Part shown: piece by piece, positions 24,447-35,300 of the stretch
Layout of the letters: every line of letters begins with the position of its first letter
How positions within the stretch are numbered: position 1 is the first letter of the stretch
From: Rhinopomastus cyanomelas
Taxonomy: Eukaryota; Chordata; Aves; Bucerotiformes; Rhinopomastidae
Length of the DNA: 64,000 bases
Reading direction: 5' to 3'
Assembly: GCA_013400115.1 (NCBI GenBank)
Contig: VXBP01004217.1
Location: forward strand, 1 to 64,000
Notes under the pieces: model-generated
What the model was told of the DNA's origin: nothing
Databases searched by the model: none
The model's input: only the letters and a program-made list of their open reading frames with translations
Made by a program: the position numbers and the translations under genes

Positions 24447-27400
24447 TTCTTAACAAAATCTGAGAAACACTTTTTCCTGTGACTGAAGAGAGATTTTTAG
24501 GCTATTACCTCTTTTAGCTTTATTCTACAACAACAAACTTCTATTTTCATCTACCCCTGACTCACGTAAAATACTGATATGTGTTGCATTAGTAATTCAA
24601 AACCAGTATTTTCATTTTAGGAATTACACAATTACTGTAAGTAATTACTAATGTTACTAATGCAAATATGTTTTACTAATATCTCAAAGCTACACTCATG
24701 GTTAGTACTTTCATGTCATATATTAGATCAGTGACATAAACCACACGAAGACAAAAACTTCTGTCGTATATACATATATGTATGTGTATGCATTTGACCC
24801 ACGTAGTGAAATCACACAGCTACGGAATTACCCCTGTAATGCAGACAAATTTTATGGAACCACAAAGATATTTCTAGCATAGAATGGAACAGGACTTCAT
24901 TTTTTCTTCATAACAAATGACTATGACTGCTGCTATTGAAAATGTAAAAAGGCACAGGGAATGACTGATTTTTGTCCAAACAAAATAGATTTTTGACTGT
25001 TATTTGACAAATCCATTTTCTGATAGAAAACTCTTTATGAGCTTTATTGAGTTAAGGGACTTATTACTACTTTTTAAATTCTTGGAATAATGCTGATCGT
25101 GAACTGTAGATAATTCTTTCTGTCCCACAGCTTTCCACAGACCAACCATGTTACTTTTTATTTTATTACTGTATAATGAACAATTTCAGTGTTGCAAGAT
25201 TACAGGTGGAAGTTCATGGGACCAACATCGCTCCATGTTAGCACCCAAAGAAGTGGTATTCTAGTGGGGGTACAGACTTAAAGAAATGGGGCCTACATGC
25301 AAGACCAGGTGAGTTCAAGGACAGTCAAAGCACAGCAGGAGGACAGGCCATGTTCTTAATGGCAGTGAAATGAAGAGTAGTTAGGGCATGTGAAAAGGTC
25401 TCTCATAAGAAGCTTCTGTAGTTTAAATAGAAGATTCCTGCAACAGGACCTAGCTCTGTCTGGCCGCAGGGACTGGCTGGCCACTCGATGAACTGTTTGT
25501 TTCCATTCCACGTGGCACCAGCTGTATGCATTTTGAAATATCCAGTTGTTGGTGGTTTGGGGGAGATGGAAGTTGCCAAGCCCACGATGATTTCTTAGAG
25601 ACAATTAGGAAAGAGATGGGAAAACTGGAGTAGGCAGATACAGGCAGGGAGTTACTGAGACTGCAAAAGAACTATCTAGAGATGAGGAAAAGGCACTGAA
25701 GGCATGGAGATTGCTAACCATTAAAGCAGCTGTTGTCTCTTGCAGTGGTCCTGTAGCATTTTGCACAAATATCTGCACACTTAATTCTAGATATGATGGC
25801 TGATCTGAAGATGCACTGGGTCTGAAAACAAAATAGTTTGGCAACTGATTCTGAGGTTACATACACAAAAGTTATCATTTTTCACAGTGACTTTAATAAG
25901 TGAAGGCTGCTTGCAGTTGCTCCCTTTCTGGTTTTTCCTCAATATTGCTAGTAATGCTGGAGTTGTAGGACAAGAGAAATCTTTGGACTCCCGTGTTCAG
26001 AGCCCCACAAGTAACAATAACAAACTTCCTTCCTTCCTTCCTCCCTCCATGCCTACTTAACCAAACCTAGTTTTCCTGTTTTACATGAAGGAATTGTTGT
26101 TGCAGAGGAAAATGAAAGTTTTTTCTTAAGGTGACAACAGCAAGAATGTGATACTTTAGTAGGATACTCATAGAAATTGTTTCGACTCGGAGTATAATGT
26201 GCATATGTACACATTGCATTACACACTATGTTATTTGAAATGCTTTTGATTTGAGGGGAAGCACCTACTGCAGTTCAGGGATTTAAGTGTTGGGTACACT
26301 ACAACTGTAATACAGGACTGGAGCAGCCTGCAACAGCACTGCCAGAGCTGAAGGCCCTGCTAACCATCAGCTGTCAGTTTAGGCCTTGAAGTTGGTATTT
26401 CTGGACAAAAGTAGCATTTGTAACCCAAGCGTCTGTGGGGCAGGGCGAGACAGAGCCCTTGGGCACTGCATAGCCAGTGAAGTTCGGCTCTGAAGTTTCA
26501 TAAGCATTTTCCCTTCTGTCAGCCAGTGTCTGAGTGAAGTCTCTGGGGACAGGTGTGTTGGCCACATCTGTCACTTGTAAAGCAGTCTTTTGGGTAGCTT
26601 TCAGCTCTGCTTTCTGTCTAGAGGCAAGGCTTGCATTTTCCAAGAACAGCCAAAGATGCAATTAGCTTTCAAGAAACCCAAGAAAACAACAAGAAAATGT
26701 AAACATGTAAAATGTAAAGTCTGGGCTTGCACTTACAGGTATGAGCTGTATATACATCACAGTTCTCTTAACCCATTTTCCTTATACAGTAGAAATCTGT
26801 CTTTGCCAGATATTTCCTTTTATTTCATTATTGCATTTTTACAGTCTTCTTTTACTAATCCTTTTGATTCCTCTCTGCTTATGTTTACACATGCTTTTTG
26901 AAAACAAAATGCCTTTTAGGATTTATCTTGAATGCTTCTTTCTCTTTATGCTCATTGGTTACCACCTAACAGGACCTGCATACTAGTTTTTGGCAAAACT
27001 GGCTTCTGTAGAGGTGAGGTGTTGAGCTGGGATTTGTCAGAGTACTGTATATGTAGGTGACACTCTGCTGCCGATTTTACTTTCAGTTGTCCAGGCTGAG
27101 GCTTTATCTGCTTTCTGTCTCATCTGTGTGAACAATGACATCATCTCCATGGTATTCTGAAATGATGCAAAATGGTCCGGTCTTTTTCCCTGAAGACATT
27201 AGTGAAGTAGCCTGTCATTTTTTTTCATGACTGATGGTATTAGATGCGTTCTACATATCTCTTGTGATTTAATTCCTTCTTGATTAGTTCTTATATTTTC
27301 AACTTTGTAATTACACTGTCCTTGTATCTCAAAGTATAAGAGTTACCGTTAAGCCGCTCTGGATCTGATGTGACATTTGATCTGTTGGGGACCTCTTTTG

Positions 27401-28820
27401 AAATGCTTGTTTACCTATTTTCTACCTTAAAACTATAGTTGCAATACAGTAACTGTTTTTTCCATCTATATGTTCCATAGGCCCATTTTCTTATTTGAAA
27501 TCTTGAACTTGTTTTTAATAAAGCCTTGAAGCTAAACCTACTTCCAGGATAATCCCAGTGATGTCATTGCTTGGTTTCAGCTAATTCAGTCTGTATACCT
27601 GTGTAAGCTGATCAGCAGCAGTTGTAGTGCTGGTTCATAGATGAGTAAGTATATGCCGTTCATGGATGTGTGCATAGATGCGATCATATTGTCTGCATTC
27701 AAAAGACATTTGCTCTCTGGTGAATCTCTATGTGCCTCACAAAGGTAGTAGGAGAAACCAGGTCGTGAGTAACTGCCCAAGAACTGGGCAGTTCTTCTAT
27801 AGTTCTTCTATAGTTGGCAACTGCAGCTTCATCGCTGCTTGAATGTATTTTCAGTATTTCCCAGCTGCTGCTTTCCCAAGCTTTCTCTTGTCTAGGTGCT
27901 CCTTCAGACTGGACTCAGTCTTTTTCTTCGGGTTGCTACTCCTCTCTCCCTGCTGTGTGTGCTGCCTGGTCCTGAAATAATGAGCTTTCCCAATTAACCA
28001 TAAAAGCATCTGGGCACCTAATGCAGGCTCTGATTTCTGCTCTGCGTTCCAAACAAAAGCATGCCGTTGTTACAGTTCCAGTAGCCAAGGTCAAGATTTC
28101 CCTTTTCTCTCCTTTATTTGTTTCCACTGTGGCTCCAAAAAGGCACATCTGTTAGGTCCATAGAGACACTTAGGATAAAAAAATGAGGTGTCTATTTGAA
28201 GATAAAATAGGTGGACCTCAAATACATGAATCCCGCTTTCAGTACTAATTTTTGGATTATTGCTTCCATCCTCAAATAGTATTTTCAATGTACAAATCCA
28301 CACAATTTCCAAAGGCTGCCATCTGCTTTTATATGACCTTTTATATGAAGTTTTAATGTTTTTATATGGCCTTTTTTACATTACTTTAAAATATTTAAGC
28401 TGTTATTCACAGCATTTTTTTAAATATAGTTTGCATTGCTCTAGGAAAAAGAGTGGATGTGGGCTGGTGAATCTCCTTCACCTTCGCTGTGCTTGCGTGG
28501 TGGTTTGTTGGCTGTTTCCTTACAATGATAAAAGTGTAATAGGTTTCTGCGTCGAGGTTAGGGAAACGGCCTGTGTTTTGTCATGGGAATCCGAGTGGTG
28601 ACATGATGGACAGGTGTGTTGTTCACAAGCAGACGAGATGCACAGTGCAAGCTGGGGCCAATGCCACACACAAAAGGGGTTCGGCTGCTTTTTGTTGGCT
28701 CGTGGAGTAACGGCTTCGATTGCTCACCACCTCCCGAACAACATTAAAGCTCCAAGAATACGTTTATCGAGACGTAATGGCAGCCAGCGAAACCATTGAC
28801 AAGATATTTTGAGGGGAAGG
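24447..28820. other. Intergenic DNA upstream of PLOD2
   Basis: No gene recognised. It holds a 12-base inverted repeat at 24584-24665, a TTCC/TCCC pyrimidine tract at 26029-26047 and a short tandem repeat of 'agttcttctat' near 27788-27812. The sequence becomes GC-rich only after about 28800. Confidence 0.5.
24584..24665. repeat. 12-bp perfect inverted repeat
   Basis: TTGCATTAGTAA (24584-24595) and TTACTAATGCAA (24654-24665) are exact reverse complements separated by 58 bases. A further partial copy (GTAATTACTAATG) lies just inside the right arm. Confidence 0.5.
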
Positions 28821-29081
28821 CGAATAGAACGTACGGCCAGCACCGGCGGTAGCGCTTCCTCCAGAGGGTTGGTACTGCCAGCTCGGCTCCGCAATAGGGA
28901 AACCAACGAGAACCCCTCCGGGGCCACAGGAGCGAGCGGCCGCGTATAGTGGACCGAGGCGGAGCTGGGCCACGCAGCTCTCCCGCGGCTGCAGCAGCAG
29001 CGTGCAACCCGCCACGGCAGCCTTAGGCGGCTCCTGTTGCACCGCCGGCTGCCCCTAGCAGCCCGGGTCCTCCCATCGCCG

Positions 29082-29088
29082 TATAAAG
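29082..29088 (+). promoter_or_regulatory. PLOD2: TATA box of PLOD2
   Basis: TATAAAG within 'cgccgtataaagcccgg', 151 bases before the ATG. It predicts transcription start near 29110 and a 5' UTR of about 125 bases with no upstream ATG. A TATA box inside a CpG island is less common than either alone. Confidence 0.6.
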
Positions 29089-29174
29089 CCCGGGGCGGCG
29101 GCATCACTCTGCGCTCCTGCGCGCCGCCGGGAAAGAGCGGCTCCCCGGCACCGGTTGTTCCTGACGCTTTCCAG

Positions 29175-29183
29175 CCCCGCCCC
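29175..29183. promoter_or_regulatory. GC box (Sp1-type)
   Basis: CCCCGCCCC, the reverse complement of the Sp1 core, located in the proposed 5' UTR of PLOD2. Confidence 0.45.
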
Positions 29184-29238
29184 TCTCCCCTAGCTCCGCA
29201 GTCTGGCGGCGGCCGGCCGGCGGAGGCAGAGCGGGAAG

Positions 29239-29341
29239 ATGGCGTGGAGCGGTGCCCGGCTACCGCGCCTGCTCCTGCCGCTGCTGCTGTCCCTGGCGTT
29301 GCCGGCGGCGGGGGAGCAGAGCCCCGGGCCCAGTCCCGCAG
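29239..29341 (+). CDS. PLOD2: PLOD2 exon 1 coding part: signal peptide
   Basis: Encodes 34 residues plus one base: MAWSGARLPRLLLPLLLSL and a likely cleavage region around PAAG|EQS. The donor is 'gtgaga'. This exon shows little similarity to human exon 1 apart from being a signal peptide, as expected. The assignment rests on phase, promoter context and the downstream exons. Confidence 0.88.
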
Positions 29342-32300
29342 GTGAGACGCGGTGTCGGGTTGGAGGGTGGTTGTGCAGCGCCGAGGTCCGCAGTCCCATC
29401 ACTCGTGGAAGCCGCGTTGAGCCGCGGCGGGGATGCGCTGCTGGGTGGTACCGGTGCCTTTGTGCCTCCCGGCTCGGCAGCATCCGCCAGCAGGAGAAAC
29501 CCATCCAGGCTCCTGTGCGGGCACCGGGCTCCGCCACTTGAACAATTTATTAGTTTTTTAAATGCCCGTTCCCCTCCTCCACCTGCCCTTTAAAATGCCG
29601 CTGTGGGCGCCGGAGCGGCTCGGCAGAGACGGGTGGGCTCCCAGGTTGCTCTCGAGGGTAGCCGCTTGGCTGGAAGTGTTTTGACCCGCTGGAGCCTGGC
29701 GAGCAGAGGTGCAAACTCCCCTCCAGAGATTCCTGAACGGGAAGCGAGTCTCCCTGACTTTCTCCTTCTCCTCCCATTTTCTTCCCTATCCCTGAGAAAA
29801 GGTGTTGGTGAGCATGTTTTTTCCAAGGCGTCATTCACTGCTTCCCCAAACTGCCGCAGCCGCTGATGAAGTTTCCTACTCCATGCAGAAGTCGGCTGGA
29901 GGCTAAAGTGCTTGTTCCCTGCTGGTAGGGGCTTGCCTGCTTCTTGCTCGTTGTGTTTTGTCGTCGCTTTAGCTTCAAGGAGCCAGAAGATAGAAAGCAA
30001 TTTTATCTTAGGCATGTAAAATGAAATAATGTTTATAGGAAATTCCCCCAGAGAGAGGTGTCCAAGCTGATGTATGTGCGCTGTATGCCAAAACATATTT
30101 CTGGCTCTGATACTGTCTCAGAGTCTGGGTTCTGTGCTAAGCATACGGAGGTATTTCAGCCCACTAGATTATTTCCATATGAAATCTAAAATAGTTAAAA
30201 ATCGAAATCGGTTACATTTCTTGGCTTGTTTTACTTACGAGTGAAATCAAGGGTGTTTTTTTTTTTTAATATCTAGGATAAATGTCTTCTAGTGTGCAGT
30301 GTGAAGTACCTTCGTTGAGAAGCAGTCCTTGTCAGCAAGGTCTGATTTTTTTTTTTGGAAAGCTGCTGACTTGGTTGATAAGTAGTGTAAAATTTACAAA
30401 AAAAAAAGGTGTCGATGAATACCAGACTACTGAACGGGATTCTCTTTTCCACTTAGTGCTTTGCTGCTTTTATTCCTTCAGAGAGTTTCTCTGAAGGTTG
30501 TGGTGTGCACTGTAGTTAGCAGTGTGTTGGTTGTGTGAATGCTACTGTTAAGTCTTTATGGTCTGTGCTGCCTACAGAGACATGTTTTGAGTAAAAAGTT
30601 GACCCACTCTTGTTACCAGAGCAGTGCGATTGCAAGTCAAGCTTCTTTGAAAATCGGTTGCTGCAGTCACAGTTATATTTTCCTAAATGTTTCTGTACAA
30701 ATAACAATTGTTTTTTTCCTAAACTACATCCTCAAAGTGTGGCATCTCAGGCTGATGTAAGCTAGTAATTGGCATGGTAAGGATTTTTCTTTATCCTGCT
30801 GGTGCTCAAAGACGTGAAAAGCAAAGAGTGAGTAGTCCAGACAGTGGTGTGTGATTCAGCAAACCAAAAATAGACTGTTGTGTCTGTGTGAATAATAAAA
30901 ATGATTCTACACAAATTACAGCTATTAAAAAGCACCGCTACATTTATATGTAGGTACTCACAGGAAGATTTTAATTTAGACATCGTTAGTCTGACTTATA
31001 GAAGACATTGCTGAATTGAAAACACTCACCAAGTAGTTTTGACTCCAGACACTGCCGGCAGTGTTACTTATTTTTACTCTGGTTTAACATTTAAATGTTT
31101 TCCCCGAGTCTCTGCTGTATTGCTTGAAGAAGAGCGGATTTTATGGTGCCTTCAGTCTCTTGGTACTTTGTATGACTTGGTGTAAAGCAGCAGGCAGAGA
31201 TCTGATTTGCCTGTCAGATTTTGAAGTGGTCTATTAGCATTGGTCCCTTCAAAAGTCAGCTCTAACAAGACTGTCTGAAACTGACTGCCAAGCTGCCATT
31301 TTATTTCTTAGTAAGACTTTACTCAGAAAGGCTTGGAAAAGTTTTAGCAAGGTAACTGCCCATTGCACAGCAGTAGTTACTTGAGCAGTGAGCAGTGAGC
31401 ATGGCCTTGAGGCAAACTGTGGTTGCCGAAATCCCTCTTGTGCTCCTTTGCCTCAACCTTGTGGTTCAGGCAACCATGGAGAAAATCACTGTTGGGCTCT
31501 GGAACACTGACCCCCTTATGGTGAAGTTACAAAAGTTTCTGTGTTAAAAAAGCATTAAAATATTTAAATTGCACTATGCTTGCTGCGTACATGTTGTTTA
31601 TCATGTAATGCAGTCCAAGACTTCTGGAGAGCAAGTGGAAAATGCATTTGTCATTGCACTAGAAGCAAATACTGCTCTTGGCAACAGATGTAGTTATCCC
31701 CCCACCTAAACAGTTTTATGTATCGGATGTTTATGTGGGAAATGTCTGCTCCGTTTCGGAGTCTGTTCTCCAGAGTGACTGTTAGGACTTGGCTGGCTAG
31801 AATGTGGCTGTGCTGAGGTGCCAGTACTACAGGTTGTAACAGTACCAACAGGGAGGTTTTGAGGTGGGTCTTCATAGTTTGTAGTTGTCTGTTTGTGCTC
31901 CCAAAATCTGAGCGCAGAGGACGTTTGTCATGGAAAGGACCCTGACTGTGTAGGTAGCTTTGCAGACAGCCTTGCTGGCACCTGTGGACAGCCATGGAGG
32001 CTTAGAGTGCTCTGAGCCAGCAATGGACTTTTCACCACCCTGGATGCATCAAATGCTGGCTCACAAATATTTCTAGCAGTAATTTCTGGGTGGTCCAACT
32101 GAGCAAGGAGTCACTGTGAGATACAGCACATACTATTGTAATTTCTGTTAACATTTTGTGGCTCAGCCGAAGTTAAAAGTGAGCATGGCTGTGGAGGTAC
32201 AAAGCGGCAAAGTTGTTCCTTCATCACCTATTTTTTTTTTTCCCCCCTTGAAAATACTTGTTGAAGACATCCAGAGTTTTCATTCTGAGTTCTTCATAGC

Positions 32301-35300
32301 ATTTGGTTTAGAGGCTGCATAATACCAGTATCTGTCAGAAAAAATAAAAAAACATTTAGAGGTTTTTTTTTTTATTAGACTTTCTTTCTTTAGGTGCAAG
32401 GAATAATTAGGCTGTGGAGGTAAACCATAGTGGTTGATGTGACTCTGTTTCGCTATGTAATATGCATTGTGGCTGGGTAAGATCACTACATCTTTGAGTG
32501 TAAAATGCAATTCTAATAAAACAAGAAAAAGTAAAGCAATTTATAATCAGCATTTGATGCTGTAAATTGCAGTATAAGAGTACAATGGAATAAGTGGAAT
32601 GCTCACCGTGGTTATCTGAGCTGGGGAAGTTTAGCGTGAAATACATTTGTGTTTACGCTCTAAACTAGCAGATTAATTCTCAAAGTTCTTGATATGAGCG
32701 GCATATTCTGGAGAGTCATGACTGACGTCTGACTTCTTGGCTCTTTCCCTTGTCTGCTACTCACATGAGCAGAAGTGACACAGCCTCTTCATGGGGAAGC
32801 GTTTCGTTTGTTGAATTAGCCCTACTGCATTGCATAGTCAAAAGCAGTATCTTTCCATTTGTGTAGAACCGCTAGTCTGAAATATAAATTACTTCACATG
32901 TTGCTCAAGTGAATTCCATTGTAATGAAGAGTACTTTTTATTTATGTCAGGTTTTCCGAAGTTACTGCAAGGGAAATAAGTCTGAGAGTATTTTTGTTTC
33001 CTCAATTTAAACATAGAGCTTGATTCTCTCCTGCACAAAACACAACTCGACCAAACAGATCGCTGGCAGGAACGTCTGTATGTGTAGAGAAGAAGAAAAT
33101 GTGCTTGTGAGCACAGACTGACATCACAGGTAGCTTCAGGTCATTTTGTAGAATTGCTTCTACAATATTTTCTAAAGGCAAATTTGGTTTTCAAAATACC
33201 TATACAAGATGAGAGTAAATAATCTGTAAAGTCACTGCTTCATACCAGGTAAATTTTTATGAGGAGCTAGACGTCTCTGTATAATTTGTAGTAGAAGGAC
33301 AATCAAATGAAATACAAAAAAAAAGCCAAATCCACTTATTTGATGATCAGTCTGGCTTCTTCACGTTCTTGGTGTGTGTACATGCCTGTGACTTTTGTAA
33401 TATAGTATTTTAATGGCATTGGTTGCAATGGAGCATTGAGTTAACAGAAACTCAGGTACTTACTAGTTGTCAAATTACTTATAATGCTGACAAATTATGT
33501 AGTTGACATGTTAGATAATTTAATTCTGTTTCTGCTTGATCCAAACCTAAAAGATACTGTGGATTACTGTTTGTTTTAAAACACATGGCTGCTTTTGTAA
33601 TGGAGTACAAGGTAATTACAGACCAATTTCCTTAGTACTTTATGGCTAAACTGTAGAATGTTACTTTGTCTTAAATCACTACATTAATGTTCACAGACAT
33701 TTCAGAAGGATCCTCCTGTTAAACTTTGATAGAGCATATTAAACTTTGCTTAGAGCAATGAGGATGATGAAGGAGGTGGAGCACCTCCCTTATGAGGAGA
33801 GGCTGAGGGAGCTGGATCTCTTTAGCTTGGAGGAAACTGAGGGGTGACTTCATTAGTGTCTATAAATATGTGAAGGGTCGGTGTCAGGAGGATGGAGCCA
33901 GGCTCTTCTCAGTGTCATCTAGTGATAGGATGAGGGGCAATGGGTATAAGCTAGAACATAGGAAGTTCCACATCAATATGAGAAGGAGCGTCTTCACGGT
34001 GAGGGTGATGGAGCACTGGAACAGGCTGCCCAGGGAAGTTGTGGAGTCTCCTTCTCTGGAAACATTTAAAACCTGGCTATGTTCCTGTGTGACTTAATCT
34101 AGATCAGGGGTCCTCAAACTTTTTAAACAGGGGACCGGTTTGCTGCCCCTCAGACAGTGTTGTGGGCTGGGCTATAGTTTGTGCTGCCTGGGAGCTGGAT
34201 GGAGGGAGGGAGAGATGGGAAAGCCGCCTGGCCATGCAGTTGGCAGGAAGTCATCTGTGGCTGCTCTGTTTCCAACCCCTGGTTGGGTGGGGGTAAATAC
34301 CGTGGGCTGCATTGGAGACCCTGGGGGGACCATATCCGGCCCGCGGGCCGAGGTTTGAGGACCCCTGATCTAGGTGATCCTGCTCTGGCAGGGTGATTGG
34401 ACTAGATGATCTTTCGAGATCCCTTCCAAACCCTAACGTTCTGTGAGTCTGTGAAGAATGTTTCCTTAGATTGACCTCATAATTCTGCTTTACATCACTG
34501 TTAATGAATTGTACGTGTTAGATCAGAATCACAGAACATGAGGGATTGGAAGGGACCTCAAAAGATCATCTGGTCCAATTCCCCTGCCAGCGAACCAGGC
34601 CCATAAACTTAATAACTGAAGTTGCTGGTCAAGTGAAGTTAAAAACAGCTTTAAATTTATCTCGTACATGACACTATACTGTTTTGTGTCAGAAGCAGGA
34701 CAGATGGTTTTCGTCCAGTATCTGGATATTGGGCCAGATGTGGGGCTGTAGGGCAGCTTTCTCAAATGAACTGACTAATCAGTGTGGTAAGATCTCCTGA
34801 CAAAATGAACCACAGTGCAGGCATGAAAGACAGTTAAGTGTCTTCAGTGTGGTTCAGTTCCAACTAACCATTTTTAAGCAAAGACAGAAACAGTTACTGC
34901 AAATCTTAACTTTGGTTTCATTGATGGATTGATTAGCTGTCAGAAAATGGCCTATAACAATGGTGGTTGCTGTTTGTGACTGCTTCTGTTTAAACAGCTG
35001 GCTTTGCTAAACAACAGCTTAAGAAGCATGCTCTTTTCTAGATGCACATTTATGAGTGAGACAGAGTGGGCAAGACTATGAAAAGGCAGAAGCTGTGTAA
35101 ACTTTCTCACTTGGACAGCTGATGTTGATTGTGTCCTCTCAGCTGCACAGCCCTGGTGACAGTTTATAGCAGGGTGATCCAATCCATGCATTCATGCAAG
35201 ACCCAGCCTGTGCCATGACTGTCCACTCCTACTCTCAAGAAGATTTTTGTGGTTTGATCGCTATCTGGGCACTAATAAACAGTTGTAACCTGATCTATTC

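Larger units (their letters stand above)
28820..29640. promoter_or_regulatory. PLOD2: CpG island and PLOD2 promoter region
   Basis: The only strongly GC- and CpG-rich stretch in the window, spanning the proposed promoter, exon 1 and the start of intron 1. It contains a TATA box (29082-29088), a GC box (29175-29183) and GCGTG cores at 28971-28975 (minus) and 29000-29004 (plus) that could serve as hypoxia response cores. Hypoxic induction of PLOD2 through HIF-1 is established in mammals; whether these particular cores are used is unknown. Confidence 0.8.

Noticed and set aside
28724..29107. Open frames on the minus strand in the PLOD2 promoter
   Set aside because: They arise from CpG-island composition with few stops. 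No homology, domain or splice structure is visible, and they overlap the promoter of PLOD2 on the other strand.
29590..30096. 168-codon minus-strand open frame in PLOD2 intron 1
   Set aside because: No recognisable domain, and it is partly in GC-rich island DNA where long frames are expected by chance.
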